Assembly (NCBI GenBank): GCA_041906185.1
Contig: JAYRJQ010000003.1
Span: forward strand, 207,426-271,425
Direction of reading: 5' to 3'
Source of the DNA: Roseateles_B sp041906185
GTDB lineage: Bacteria; Pseudomonadota; Gammaproteobacteria; Burkholderiales; Burkholderiaceae_C
DNA length: 64,000 nt
Part shown: piece after piece, positions 23,316 to 31,416 of the stretch
Layout of the letters: every line of letters begins with the position of its first letter
Position numbering within the stretch: position 1 is the stretch's first letter
The notes under the pieces: generated by a model
The model's input: only the letters and a program-made list of their open reading frames with translations
Databases searched by the model: none
Told to the model about the DNA's origin: nothing
Program-made: the position numbers and the translations under genes

Positions 23316-23713
23316 GGGCGACAACGCTCAGGCAAAGCACCGCGGGCGGGACGGCATCCGAGGGCGTCACGCGGGCCAGGGCAGGCCCGGTGAGGCCGCG
23401 GGAATGCCGGGAAGCCGGCACGCGGGCGAGTGAAAGGGGGCGCGAGGCGAGCCGCGGGAAACCGGCCGAGGCCGGCCCTCCGGGCGATTCTGGCAGTGCC
23501 GGCAGAGCCAGCAGCAGGCGAGGGAAACGGCAGCAGGCATCGGGTGGCAGCGGCAGGATGCGCAGCCACCGGGCAACGGGTGTCAGTGCATCAGGGCTGC
23601 GGCGGCCCGGGCGGCGCGCATCGCAGGGAAGCAAGAGGGACTGACACTGTCCACGAGGGGACTCCGTTGTTGAGACGGGCGCGATTGTTGCATCGCACAA
23701 ATGGCGGCGTCAA
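23316..23713 (-). promoter_or_regulatory. Long GC-rich leader and promoter of the permease operon
   Basis: No gene is supported in 23316-23883. On the minus strand a -35 TTGACG (23713-23708) and a -10-like AACAAT (23689-23684), 18 bp apart, could start a transcript with about 365 untranslated bases. Near its 5' end GTGTCAGT (23647-23640) pairs perfectly with ACTGACAC (23587-23580), enclosing a further CTGCG/CGCAG stem. More GC-rich hairpins follow toward the start codon. No known riboswitch core was recognised. Confidence 0.35.
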
Positions 23714-23883
23714 TCGCTGGCGCCTGCCCGGACGGGCCGCCACGTCGACTTTGCATTCCTTGACGAAGCGGACACGCGGCAGGCGGCCTGCCCGGGATGC
23801 AATGCGGGCACAGCAGGGCGCCAGGCGATCACGGACAATGCCGCGATCGCGCCTCGCGGAGGCGCTCCCTGCAGAGATTCACC

Positions 23884-24396
23884 ATGACCTCAGTCTCCAA
23901 GTTCCTGCCCCAGGGCCAAGGCCTCGCCGCCGTGCTGCTCAAGCGCGCATCCGCCGTGACGCTGGACGCCGCCCAGACCGCGGCCGGCCAGTTCCAGGCC
24001 ACCGACAGCCTGGGGCGCCCGCTGAGCGTGGCGCTGCCGGCCGGCACCGCCCTGCATGACGGCGACGTGCTGGTGGGCGAGGACGGCTCGCTCATCCGCG
24101 TGGTGGCCCCGCATGCACCGGCGCCCCACGTGCATGGGCCCGGCTGCGGCCACGATCATCACGCGCATGGGCATGGCCATCATCACGCGCCGGCCCACGT
24201 CCACGGCCCGGGCTGCGGTCATGACCACGACCAAGCCCACGACCAAGCCCACGACCAAGCGCCGGCCGTGCGCGGCAAGCCGTTGGGCATCGCGGTCACG
24301 GCCGCGCCGCATGTGCACGGCCCGGGTTGCGGGCATGACCATGGCCACGATCACGGTCATCACGGCCACGATCACAAGCACGACCACAAACACTGA
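23884..24396 (+). CDS. Histidine-rich protein with a UreE-like N-terminal domain
   Basis: Small cytosolic protein (170 residues), probably metal binding. The N half resembles the UreE N-terminal domain: GRPLSVALPAGTALHDGDVL followed by GEDGSLIRVVAPHAP. The C half is a His/Gly tail with three copies of HVHGPGCGHDH and long HGH/HDH runs. It lacks the UreE C-terminal metallochaperone domain, and no urease or hydrogenase genes are nearby, so nickel, zinc or cobalt storage or delivery is only a guess. The start follows a GCGCCTC/GAGGCGC hairpin (23849-23865) upstream of the ATG. It is followed at 40 bp by a secreted esterase. Confidence 0.75.
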   Translation: MTSVSKFLPQGQGLAAVLLKRASAVTLDAAQTAAGQFQATDSLGRPLSVALPAGTALHDGDVLVGEDGSLIRVVAPHAPAPHVHGPGCGHDHHAHGHGHHHAPAHVHGPGCGHDHDQAHDQAHDQAPAVRGKPLGIAVTAAPHVHGPGCGHDHGHDHGHHGHDHKHDHKH

Positions 24397-24435
24397 GCCC
24401 GGCGGCGGTCCGGGCCTCTTCATGGAGACCCTCGC

Positions 24436-25509
24436 ATGAGTTGTCGAGTCCCGCGCCGCGCTGCCACGCTGCTGGCCCCACTGCTGCTGCCGCTGCTGGC
24501 GGCCCTCACGCTCACCGGCCTGCCCGCGCCCGCCGAGGCGCAGCAGGGCACGTTGCGCGAGCGCATCCGCGAGCGCATGGCCGAACGGCGTGAGGGTCGC
24601 AAGACCGAGGCGCCCGCACCGAACGCCAGCGATGCCGAGCTCGCGAGCGCCGGCACGCACACCGGGCGCCTCGAGGTGATGGGGCAGACGCGGCTGTTCA
24701 TGGTCCATGTGCCGCCCGGCTACCGCCCGGGCCAGCCGACGCCCGTCGTGCTGGCCTTCCATGGCGGCGGGGGAAGCATGGAGCTCCAGGCGGACGACAG
24801 CCGCTACGGCCTCATCAGCAAGGCCGACAGCGCCGGCTTCATCGCCGTGTTCCCGAACGGCCACAGCGGCCTGCCGGGGCATCACCTGGCCACCTGGAAC
24901 GCCGGCGGCTGTTGCGGGTCCGCCCGGGACAGCGGCAGCGAGGACGTCGCCTTCGTGCGGGCGCTCATCGGCCATCTGAAGCAGCGCCTGAGCGTCGATG
25001 CCGGCCGCGTCTACGCCATCGGCATGTCCAACGGCGGGATGATGAGCCACCGCCTGGCCTGCGAGCTCTCCGACCAGCTCGCCGGCATCGCCGCCGTGGC
25101 CGGGACGGATGCGACCAGCAGCTGCCAGCCGCGCCGGCCCATCTCCGTGCTGATGATCCATGCACTGGACGACGACCACGTCCTCTACCAGGGCGGCGCC
25201 GGCCCCAAGGCCTTCCGGGACACGAGCAAGGTGATGGACTTCGTTTCCGTCCCCGAGACGGAACGCCGCTGGGTGCAGCGCAACCAGTGCAGCGCGGCCA
25301 CGCAGACGGTGCTCGACAAGCCCGGCGCCAGCTGCGTGCGGCACACCGGCTGCGCGGACGGCGTGCAGGTTCAGCGTTGCACCACCGAGACCGGCGGCCA
25401 CAGCTGGCCCGGCTCGGACCGTAGCCGGCCCGGCAAGGAGAAGCCCTCGCAGGCCCTCGACGCCAACGACACGATCTGGGCCTTCTTCCAGTCGCTGCCG
25501 CGCCGTTGA
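24436..25509 (+). CDS. Secreted PHB-depolymerase-type esterase (LpqC family)
   Basis: Exported alpha/beta hydrolase of 357 residues of the polyhydroxybutyrate depolymerase/feruloyl esterase C group. The signal peptide ends near PAEAQQ. A charged helix (LRERIRERMAERREGRK) follows, then the catalytic domain with oxyanion motif LAFHGGGGS and nucleophile Ser in GMSNGGMMS. Asp in HALDDDH and His in TETGGHSWPG complete a plausible triad. Cysteine pairs in GGCCGS and in the C-terminal region suggest disulfides. The polymer- or ester-type substrate is unknown. A strong hairpin follows at 25553. Confidence 0.85.
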   Translation: MSCRVPRRAATLLAPLLLPLLAALTLTGLPAPAEAQQGTLRERIRERMAERREGRKTEAPAPNASDAELASAGTHTGRLEVMGQTRLFMVHVPPGYRPGQPTPVVLAFHGGGGSMELQADDSRYGLISKADSAGFIAVFPNGHSGLPGHHLATWNAGGCCGSARDSGSEDVAFVRALIGHLKQRLSVDAGRVYAIGMSNGGMMSHRLACELSDQLAGIAAVAGTDATSSCQPRRPISVLMIHALDDDHVLYQGGAGPKAFRDTSKVMDFVSVPETERRWVQRNQCSAATQTVLDKPGASCVRHTGCADGVQVQRCTTETGGHSWPGSDRSRPGKEKPSQALDANDTIWAFFQSLPRR

Positions 25510-25552
25510 CCCGCGCGCCGGCATCCACGCCGGCATCATCCCCGAACATGAC

Positions 25553-25588
25553 GACGGCGCCCTGCGTTGCGACACGCAGGGCGCCGTC
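25553..25588. terminator. 15-bp-stem hairpin between convergent genes
   Basis: GACGGCGCCCTGCGT (25553-25567), a 6-base loop, and the exact complementary arm (25574-25588). It serves the esterase on the plus strand and perhaps the protease on the minus strand; no long T-run follows. Confidence 0.65.
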
Positions 25589-25663
25589 TGGCCTTTGAAC
25601 AGGCGCTTGTGCGGGCGGTGGGCGTTCAGCGGAGACGCTGGCGACCGGCCGCCCGACCCTCGA

Positions 25664-28036
25664 TCACCGCGGCAGCGTGTAGTTCAGCGTGAACGTGCCG
25701 CTGCCCGAGTACGAGTAGACCTCGATGTAGTAGTAGCCCGCCGTGCCGTTGTAGGAGATGGCCTCGGTGGAGGTCGATCCCTCGGAGCGCGCGACGATGG
25801 ACCAGCTGCTGCCATTCCACTTGTAGAGGTAGAGGTCGAAGTCCGCGCTGGACGGGCCGGTGAGGTTCAGCTTGAACGCGCCGCCGCCACTGCTGTAGTG
25901 GTAGCCCGGGCTGCCGCTCGGGTAGGTGGCCGAGTCGCCATAGCCCAGCGTGCCCGTCACGGTGGTGCCACCCGTGCCGCCGCCGTTGACCGTCAGCGTG
26001 GCGTTGCCGCTCGTGGTGCTGCCGTTGGCGTTGGTGACGACGACGCTGAAGTTCGCGCCGTTGTCAGCCGTGGTGGTGGCGGGAGTGGTGTAGCTGGCCG
26101 AGGTCGCGCCGCTGATGCTGCTGCCGTTCTTGCGCCACTGGTAGCTCATGGCCGAGCTGCTGGTGGCCGTCACTGAGAAGGTCGCCGGGCTGCCCGCGTT
26201 TACCGTCACGCTGGCCGGCTGGCTGGTGATCACGGGCAGGGTGGTGTCGCTGCTCTTGACCGTCAGCGTCGCGTTGGCGCTGGTCACGCTGCCCTTGGCG
26301 TTGGTGATGACGACGCTGAAGAGCGCGCCGTTGTCAGCCGTGGTGGTCGCGGGCGTCGTGTAGCTGGCACCGGTGGCGCCGCTGATGGCGCTGCCGTTCT
26401 TGCGCCATTGGTAGCTCAGCGTGGTGTCGCTCGTGGCAGAGACGCTGAAGGTCGCGGTGCTGCCCACCGTGACGGTGGCGCTGGCCGGCTGGCTGGTGAT
26501 GGCCGGCAGGCCGTCGGACGGCGGGTTCGGGCAGGTGACGCCCACGGCGTTGAACGCGCTGATCACGTCCGCCACGCTGTAGCCGCGGCTCTGCGCCGCC
26601 TTCATCACGCCGCAGGAGCCGTTGCTGAAGGTCTCGTTCTGGCCCCAGTACAGGCGGTTGGCGTCCGCGAAGACCTCGAAGGCCTTGCGCGTGTTCCAGC
26701 TCGACTTGTTGGCCAGCGTGTAGAAGGCCTTGTTGTAGACGCCCGAAGTCAGGTGCACGTCCAGCGAGTCGTTGTAGTTGGCGGCGTTGCTGATGGAGCG
26801 GCCGTCCTTGGTCGGCTCGTCCATGTAGCGCAGGGCGCCGGAGCCCTTGAAGATCTCGTAGCCCACCAGCCAGTCGTTGGAGCCGCGGGCGTAGTACTCC
26901 GCGGCCTCGCCGGCCATGTCGGAGAAGGCCTCGTTCATGCCGCCCGACTGGCGCGAGTACACGAGGCCCGAGTTCTGCTCCGTGAAGCCGTGGCTGATCT
27001 CATGGGACGCCACGTCCAGCGACACCAGCGGGTAGAACGTCGAGGCGCCGTCCCCGAAGTGCATGGCCGTGCCGTCCCAGAAGGCGTTCTCGTAGCTGCT
27101 GCCGTAGTGCACGCGCATCTGCAGCTTCTGGCTGATGGGGCGCACGTTCAGCCAGTCCTGGTACATGTTGAAGATGATGTTGCCGAAGGAGTGCGCGTCG
27201 TTCATCGGCGAGTAGGCGCCGTTGATCGTCTTCACGGTGTTGCGCGGGCAGGTGAAGCTGTGGGGCGTCGAGCCCGAGGTCCCGCCGTTGAGGTTGATGG
27301 TGGCGACGTTCGTGCTGTTGAGCGAGCAGGTGGAGCCGCTCTGCGTGACGTCCAGATAGCCCTTGCCGGCGGTGGTGCCGTACTCGTACTGGCCGGTCTT
27401 CTGGTTGCCGCCCGGGCCGGTGCCGTTGGCGTGGTTGAGGCCTTCCCAGCGGTCCAGCACGGCGCCGGTGTTGGCGTCGATCAGGAAGAAGGGGCGGCTC
27501 AGCGTCTTCTCCTGGCCCGTCAGCATCGAGACCTGGTACACCAGCTGGGCCTTGTTCTGCTCGTTCAGGCGCACGAAGAGCTGCGCCTGCTCGTTGCGCG
27601 TGTCCGCGGCTCGGGCCAGGCCGCGGGCCTGCGCCAGCACGGCGGATTCGCTCAGCGTCGGTCGGGCGCTGGTGAGGTCCTGCTCGATCTTGTTGACGAG
27701 CACGCCGGTGAAGTGCGAATTCGCGGCCGCCAGCCCCTTGGCACCGGCGCGGTGCTCAACGATGCCATGGCCCCACACCGGCACGCCCTGGAAGAGCTGC
27801 TGATGGCGGGTCACGACCAGGCCGCTGGCGTAGGTCTGGCTGCGGGTGGCACGCAGGTCCTCGGCGCGCAGGCCCAGGGCCGCTGCGCCCTGGGCGCCGG
27901 GCACCAGCGTCTGGCCGAGCGCGGCGCCCTTGCCGGCGGACAGGTCGATGCGCTCGGCCGCGAGGGCCTGGGTGGCCGCGGCGACGGCGGCGAGGGCGAA
28001 CAGCGTTCGCAGGGAGGAGGGTGTCGTCTTGCTCAT
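25664..28036 (-). CDS. Secreted M4 (thermolysin-family) metalloprotease with Ig-like and C-terminal domains
   Basis: Extracellular zinc protease of 790 residues. A signal peptide (LFALAAVAAATQALA) and an FTP/PepSY propeptide (to about 200) precede the M4 catalytic domain with HEISH in VASHEISHGFTEQNSG and the third ligand Glu in GGMNEAFSDMAGEAAEYY. After about residue 510 come two Ig-like repeats (SQPASATVTVGS and SQPASVTVNAGS, each with YQWRKNGS). A C-terminal beta domain then contains DFDLYLYKWNGSSW and YSGSGTFTLNYTLP, similar to pre-peptidase C-terminal (PPC) domains. The start is the ATG at 28036 with GAGAG upstream. A dyad shared with two other secreted proteins lies 315 bp upstream. Confidence 0.92.
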   Translation of the reverse strand: MSKTTPSSLRTLFALAAVAAATQALAAERIDLSAGKGAALGQTLVPGAQGAAALGLRAEDLRATRSQTYASGLVVTRHQQLFQGVPVWGHGIVEHRAGAKGLAAANSHFTGVLVNKIEQDLTSARPTLSESAVLAQARGLARAADTRNEQAQLFVRLNEQNKAQLVYQVSMLTGQEKTLSRPFFLIDANTGAVLDRWEGLNHANGTGPGGNQKTGQYEYGTTAGKGYLDVTQSGSTCSLNSTNVATINLNGGTSGSTPHSFTCPRNTVKTINGAYSPMNDAHSFGNIIFNMYQDWLNVRPISQKLQMRVHYGSSYENAFWDGTAMHFGDGASTFYPLVSLDVASHEISHGFTEQNSGLVYSRQSGGMNEAFSDMAGEAAEYYARGSNDWLVGYEIFKGSGALRYMDEPTKDGRSISNAANYNDSLDVHLTSGVYNKAFYTLANKSSWNTRKAFEVFADANRLYWGQNETFSNGSCGVMKAAQSRGYSVADVISAFNAVGVTCPNPPSDGLPAITSQPASATVTVGSTATFSVSATSDTTLSYQWRKNGSAISGATGASYTTPATTTADNGALFSVVITNAKGSVTSANATLTVKSSDTTLPVITSQPASVTVNAGSPATFSVTATSSSAMSYQWRKNGSSISGATSASYTTPATTTADNGANFSVVVTNANGSTTSGNATLTVNGGGTGGTTVTGTLGYGDSATYPSGSPGYHYSSGGGAFKLNLTGPSSADFDLYLYKWNGSSWSIVARSEGSTSTEAISYNGTAGYYYIEVYSYSGSGTFTLNYTLPR

Positions 28037-28350
28037 GTCATGTCTCTCTTGTGGTGAAGCGATGGTCCGCCCCTCTTGTGGAAGGACGGGAAGGCGCCTC
28101 TGCCCATGACCGGCCCGCAGCCCCGCCACCACAGCGGCGAAGGGCGCGCCAATGCTGCCAATGACCTGGTTCGGCCCCTGCAGAAGCGTGCACGTGCAAG
28201 ACCAGCGCGCCGGTGGCGCCGCCTGCGGCCCTCGGGGGCAGCCCGGGCCGCCAAGGTGGCCCGCTGCCGTCGGCCCCGGCCTGACGGCGCTCGAGCCGCG
28301 GCGGGGTCCTGTTGTAGGGCCGGACTATTTCGCCAATCGCCCCGCGGCCC

Positions 28351-28390
28351 CTTGTACGCATCCGGCGCCGCAGCCGGAAATGCGTACAAG
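28351..28390. promoter_or_regulatory. CTTGTACGCA dyad upstream of the M4 protease
   Basis: CTTGTACGCA (28351-28360) and TGCGTACAAG (28381-28390) form a perfect dyad with 30 bp between arm starts, extended by T/A to 11 bp. An inner CCGGC/GCCGG repeat lies between them. It sits past the terminator of the upstream gene, in the 460-bp region before the M4 start, where no gene is supported. The same geometry recurs at 30450. Confidence 0.6.
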
Positions 28391-28443
28391 CGGGCCGGAG
28401 CCTCAGGGATTGCCATCTCCCAGGATTACCCGCAGCCGCCATG

Positions 28444-28470
28444 AAAAAAGCACCGACTTTCGCCGGTGCT
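28444..28470 (-). terminator. Rho-independent terminator of the HEETH protein gene
   Basis: On the minus strand: AGCACCG (28470-28464), loop GCGAAAGT, CGGTGCT (28455-28449), then TTTTT. It starts 26 bp after the stop codon at 28497. Confidence 0.85.
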
Positions 28471-28496
28471 GTCAAAAGGGAGAGCAAGCAATCAGT

Positions 28497-30278
28497 TCAG
28501 GGGTAGATGGAGTATTTGAGCGTGTAGGCCCCGCTGCCGGAGTAGGACGTCAGCCGCAGGTAGTAGCGGCCGGCATCGCCCACATAGCTGATGGCCTCGG
28601 TGGACGTGGGGCCCTCCGACTTCGCCACCAGGGTCCAGGTGCTGCCGACGAGCTTGTAGAGGTAGAGGTCGAAGTCGGCACTGGCGGGGCCCGTCAGGTT
28701 GAAGCGGAAGTTGTAGCGTGTGGAAACGGTCCAGTAGCCGGGGCTGCCGCCCGGCAGGCGGGTCGAGGCGCCCGCGGCCAGCGTGCCGGTGACGGTGGTG
28801 CCCGAGTCCGTCGGCCCGTTGACCGTGATCGTGGCCTGCGCGCTGCGGCTGCTGTCCGCCTGGCTCGTCGCCTTCACGTGGAAGGTGCCCAGCCGGGCCG
28901 GCGCGGTGTAGACGCCGGCCGGGGTGATGCTGCCGCCGTCCGCCTCCACGACCGACCACGTCACCGCCGTGTTGGCGCTGCCCGTCACCGTGGCCGAGAA
29001 GGCCTGCGTGGCGCCCATGTTCAGTGTGGCCACGGACGGGCTGACGCCGATCTGCACGCTGGCGGGATTCACCGTGAGGCTGGCCGCGCTGCTGTTCACC
29101 GAGCCCAGGCTGTTGCTGACCACCACGTGGTAGCTGCCCGCGTCGGCGCTCTGGGCGCTGGCAATGCTGTAGGTGGCTGACGTGCCGTTGCCGGCGACGT
29201 TCACGCCGTTCTTGCGCCACTGGTAGCTCAGGGCGCCGCCGCTGGCCGCAACGCTGAAGCTCGCGCTCTGGCCCGCCGTCACGACCACGTTCTGCGGCTG
29301 CGTGCTGATCACCGGCGCCGTGCTGACGCCGCCGCCCATGCAGCTGTCACTGATGCGCGTGGGGAAGCGGTAGCCGCTGAAGTCCTCGAGGATGGCGAGG
29401 TTCTCGGGCGCGTAGACGCGGTTGATGAGCGCCGGCACCTTGCTGCTGCCGAGCTTCGCGGCGTAGGGGTCGGACTGCGTGATGAAGTAGGCCGTGCGCA
29501 GGAACTGCACCAGCACGTACTTGCGCCAGGTGACATCGCTCTTGAGCTTCGCGTAGTAGCCCGCGTGGTTCGCCTTGGCGACGCGCAGGTAGAGCTGCAG
29601 GTAGCTGAGGTTGGTGAGCGCGATGTCCCGCGAGTTGCTGGCCCCGATGCCGTCGATGAACTCCGCCACCGCCAGCGCGGCGGGCAGGCCGATCAGGCCG
29701 GCATTGAGCTCGGCCGTCACGCCCTGCAGGTGGTAGTCGCCCTGGGCGCTGTCCTGGAGGTAGAGCTTGTCCATGTCGGACGAGGCATCGTCCTTGATGA
29801 GCGCCAGGATCTCCTTGCGGGGGAAGCCGCCGTCCGCGTCGTAGAGCGGGAACTTGAGGAACTGCGTCGTGTCATCGATCCACGAGGAGGTGTAGGCGTT
29901 CCACTGCGTGCGGCTGCCGTCGAGGTCCCACATGTGGGTCTCCTCGTGGAGGGCGACCATGAGGGACTCGGCCAGCTTGTTGAAGCTGCTGGTGTCGACG
30001 AAGCCCTTGAAGTACTGGTCGTTCGCCTGAGCCTGGGCGAGTGCCTTGCCGCTGGGCCAGCGCCGGCCATACACGCCGGTGATCGTGCCGAGCCAGTTGC
30101 TGGCGGTGAAGCCGGCCTTGAGGTCGCTGACGTCGGCCTGCAGGTTCAGGGGCTCGCGGTAGCAGAAGGTGCCCTGGTCGATGTCACCGAGGGCGATGGA
30201 GGCCGGGCCGGCGGATCCGGGCTGCGGAAGAAGAAGGGCACCGGCGATGAGGCCGGCGCCAAGGAGTCGAGCAAGCAT
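28497..30278 (-). CDS. Secreted putative metallopeptidase (HEETH) with Ig-like and PPC-like domains
   Basis: Exported protein of 593 residues; I do not recognise the family of its N-terminal domain. After the signal peptide (LLGAGLIAGALLLPQPGSA) a mainly helical domain (about 25-330) contains MVALHEETHMWDLDGS, an HExxH zinc motif. A possible third ligand is Glu in VTAELNAGL about 80 residues later. An Ig-like repeat follows (STQPQNVVVTAGQ, YQWRKNGVN), then a second Ig-like (Big_2-type) domain (VSPSVATLNMGAT), and the same C-terminal domain as the M4 and M64 proteins (DFDLYLYKLVGSTW, YSGSGAYTLKY). GGAGA precedes the ATG at 30278. A peptidase role is inference. Confidence 0.75.
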   Translation of the reverse strand: MLARLLGAGLIAGALLLPQPGSAGPASIALGDIDQGTFCYREPLNLQADVSDLKAGFTASNWLGTITGVYGRRWPSGKALAQAQANDQYFKGFVDTSSFNKLAESLMVALHEETHMWDLDGSRTQWNAYTSSWIDDTTQFLKFPLYDADGGFPRKEILALIKDDASSDMDKLYLQDSAQGDYHLQGVTAELNAGLIGLPAALAVAEFIDGIGASNSRDIALTNLSYLQLYLRVAKANHAGYYAKLKSDVTWRKYVLVQFLRTAYFITQSDPYAAKLGSSKVPALINRVYAPENLAILEDFSGYRFPTRISDSCMGGGVSTAPVISTQPQNVVVTAGQSASFSVAASGGALSYQWRKNGVNVAGNGTSATYSIASAQSADAGSYHVVVSNSLGSVNSSAASLTVNPASVQIGVSPSVATLNMGATQAFSATVTGSANTAVTWSVVEADGGSITPAGVYTAPARLGTFHVKATSQADSSRSAQATITVNGPTDSGTTVTGTLAAGASTRLPGGSPGYWTVSTRYNFRFNLTGPASADFDLYLYKLVGSTWTLVAKSEGPTSTEAISYVGDAGRYYLRLTSYSGSGAYTLKYSIYP

Positions 30279-30449
30279 GAAGGCAGTCTCCGTGGACGCG
30301 AAAGAGGACATCGCAGCCCTGGATCGCAAGGCTGCACGGGGGATCCCCTCTCTCGGGCACTGCCGACCCACGGGGGCCGCCTGGACGGAAGGCCTGCATC
30401 GGGCCTTCTCTTCTCTGGGGCGCATGATGCCCAGCCCCCGGGCGGCTGG

Positions 30450-30489
30450 CTTGTACGCAATTGAGGCCGGGGGCCGCGCTGCACACAAG
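30450..30489. promoter_or_regulatory. Second CTTGTACGCA dyad, before the HEETH protein
   Basis: CTTGTACGCA (30450-30459) and TGCACACAAG (30480-30489, 8 of 10 matching) have the same 30-bp arm spacing as the dyad at 28351. It lies 172 bp upstream of the leftward HEETH gene and 35 bp before the rightward nasT start, so either gene could be the target. Confidence 0.5.
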
Positions 30490-30523
30490 TTTCATCGGGC
30501 ACGGATCTTGCGCCGGTCCGCCC

Positions 30524-31156
30524 ATGGAGCATGTGGACAAACAAGGGAAGGGCGCCGAGCCGGCCGGGATGCAGGGCATCCGCGTGCTGCTGATCGAGGA
30601 CGGCGTGGCCAGCCCGCAGCTGCTGCGCCACGAACTGCAGCAGCTGGGCTGCGAGGTGCTGGGCACGGTGGACAACGCCGCGCTCATCCACGACTGCGTG
30701 CAGCGCCTGCAGCCGGACGTGGTGATCGTCAACGCCGAGTCGCCCACCCGGGACACGCTCGAGAACCTGGCCGCGCTCAATGACGCGCTGCCGCGGCCGG
30801 TCGTGGTCTTCGCCGAGGATCCCGCGGACGCCCCGATGCGGCGGGCCCTGGCGGCCGGCGTCAGCGCCTATGTCGTCGCCGGCATGCAGCCGCATCGCCT
30901 GGCCCCGGTGCTGCAGGTCGCCATCGCCCGCTTCGAGCAAGACCTGGCCCTGCGGCAGGAGCTCGACCGCGCGCAGGCGCAGCTCGCGGCACGCAAGACC
31001 ATCGAACGGGCCAAGGGCATCCTGATGCAGGAGGCGGGGCTCGACGAAGAGGCCGCCTACCAGCGCCTGCGCCGCCTCGCCATGGACCGCAAGCTGCCCA
31101 TGGCCGAGCTCGCCGCCCGCATCATCGACGCGCAGTCCCTGCTGCGCCCCACATGA
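30524..31156 (+). CDS. nasT: ANTAR-domain antiterminator of nitrate assimilation
   Basis: Cytosolic RNA-binding response regulator of up to 210 residues. A receiver-like domain starts GIRVLLIEDGVASPQLLRHE. A coiled linker and the C-terminal ANTAR domain follow (KTIERAKGILMQEAGLDEEAAYQRLRRLA, in which the Ala-Lys-Gly and the three-helix bundle are typical). Family members bind paired hexaloop hairpins and prevent termination; exactly such a leader lies downstream at 31271. An internal ATG at 30569, closer to the conserved start, is an alternative. The usual partner NasS, which senses nitrate, is not encoded beside it. Confidence 0.9.
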   Translation: MEHVDKQGKGAEPAGMQGIRVLLIEDGVASPQLLRHELQQLGCEVLGTVDNAALIHDCVQRLQPDVVIVNAESPTRDTLENLAALNDALPRPVVVFAEDPADAPMRRALAAGVSAYVVAGMQPHRLAPVLQVAIARFEQDLALRQELDRAQAQLAARKTIERAKGILMQEAGLDEEAAYQRLRRLAMDRKLPMAELAARIIDAQSLLRPT

Positions 31157-31270
31157 GGCCGCGACCCGCGCGCATGCACCAAGGCGAGGCGCCGGCGGCA
31201 TGTTGCGGTGCATCAGAAGCGCCCGCGGCCGGGGAATCCGCCTGGCACGCTTCCTGCTGAAGAGAGAACA

Positions 31271-31392
31271 AGGGCCACAAAGGCGTGGTCCTCGACGACA
31301 GGCCGAAGGCATCGGCCCCGACATCCGGACAAAGGCGTCCGACCCCTGAGTGGTGCACCCGCGCCGCCAGCAGGTCGTGACGCCTTTTTTGT
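31271..31392 (+). promoter_or_regulatory. ANTAR-type antitermination leader of the nitrate operon
   Basis: Two hairpins have identical hexaloops AAAGGC, with A at loop position 1 and G at 4, the ANTAR signature. P1 is AGGGCCAC/GTGGTCCT (31271-31292) and P2 is CGGAC/GTCCG (31326-31341). The P2 loop and 3' arm are also the 5' arm of a terminator: AAAGGCGT (31331-31338) pairs with ACGCCTTT (31380-31387), with an inner CGACC/GGTCG stem and six Ts. P2 and the terminator therefore exclude each other. The nrtA Shine-Dalgarno AGGAGA follows at 31405. Confidence 0.88.
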
Positions 31393-31416
31393 TTTGCAGT
31401 CATCAGGAGAACACGC

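Noticed and set aside
21159..23393. A 744-codon plus-strand frame opposite the ABC transporter genes
   Set aside because: Shadow frame rich in Gln/Arg/His; the minus strand encodes clear permease and ATPase domains.
22546..23700. Minus-strand frame extending upstream of the permease through the leader
   Set aside because: Pro/Arg-rich, no domain match and out of frame with the permease; treated as untranslated leader.
24115..24396. Short repeated units that look like a repeat array
   Set aside because: They encode the His-rich repeats of a protein and have no regular spacer structure, so this is not a CRISPR array.
28351..28390. CTTGTACGCA dyad as a LuxR-type lux box or as a terminator
   Set aside because: Lux boxes are about 20 bp with a short centre, while these arms are 30 bp apart; a separate T-run terminator already follows the upstream gene.
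31301..31317. GGCCGA-AGGCA-TCGGCC hairpin as one of the two ANTAR loops
   Set aside because: Its loop has five bases; the true pair with six-base AAAGGC loops is at 31279 and 31331.
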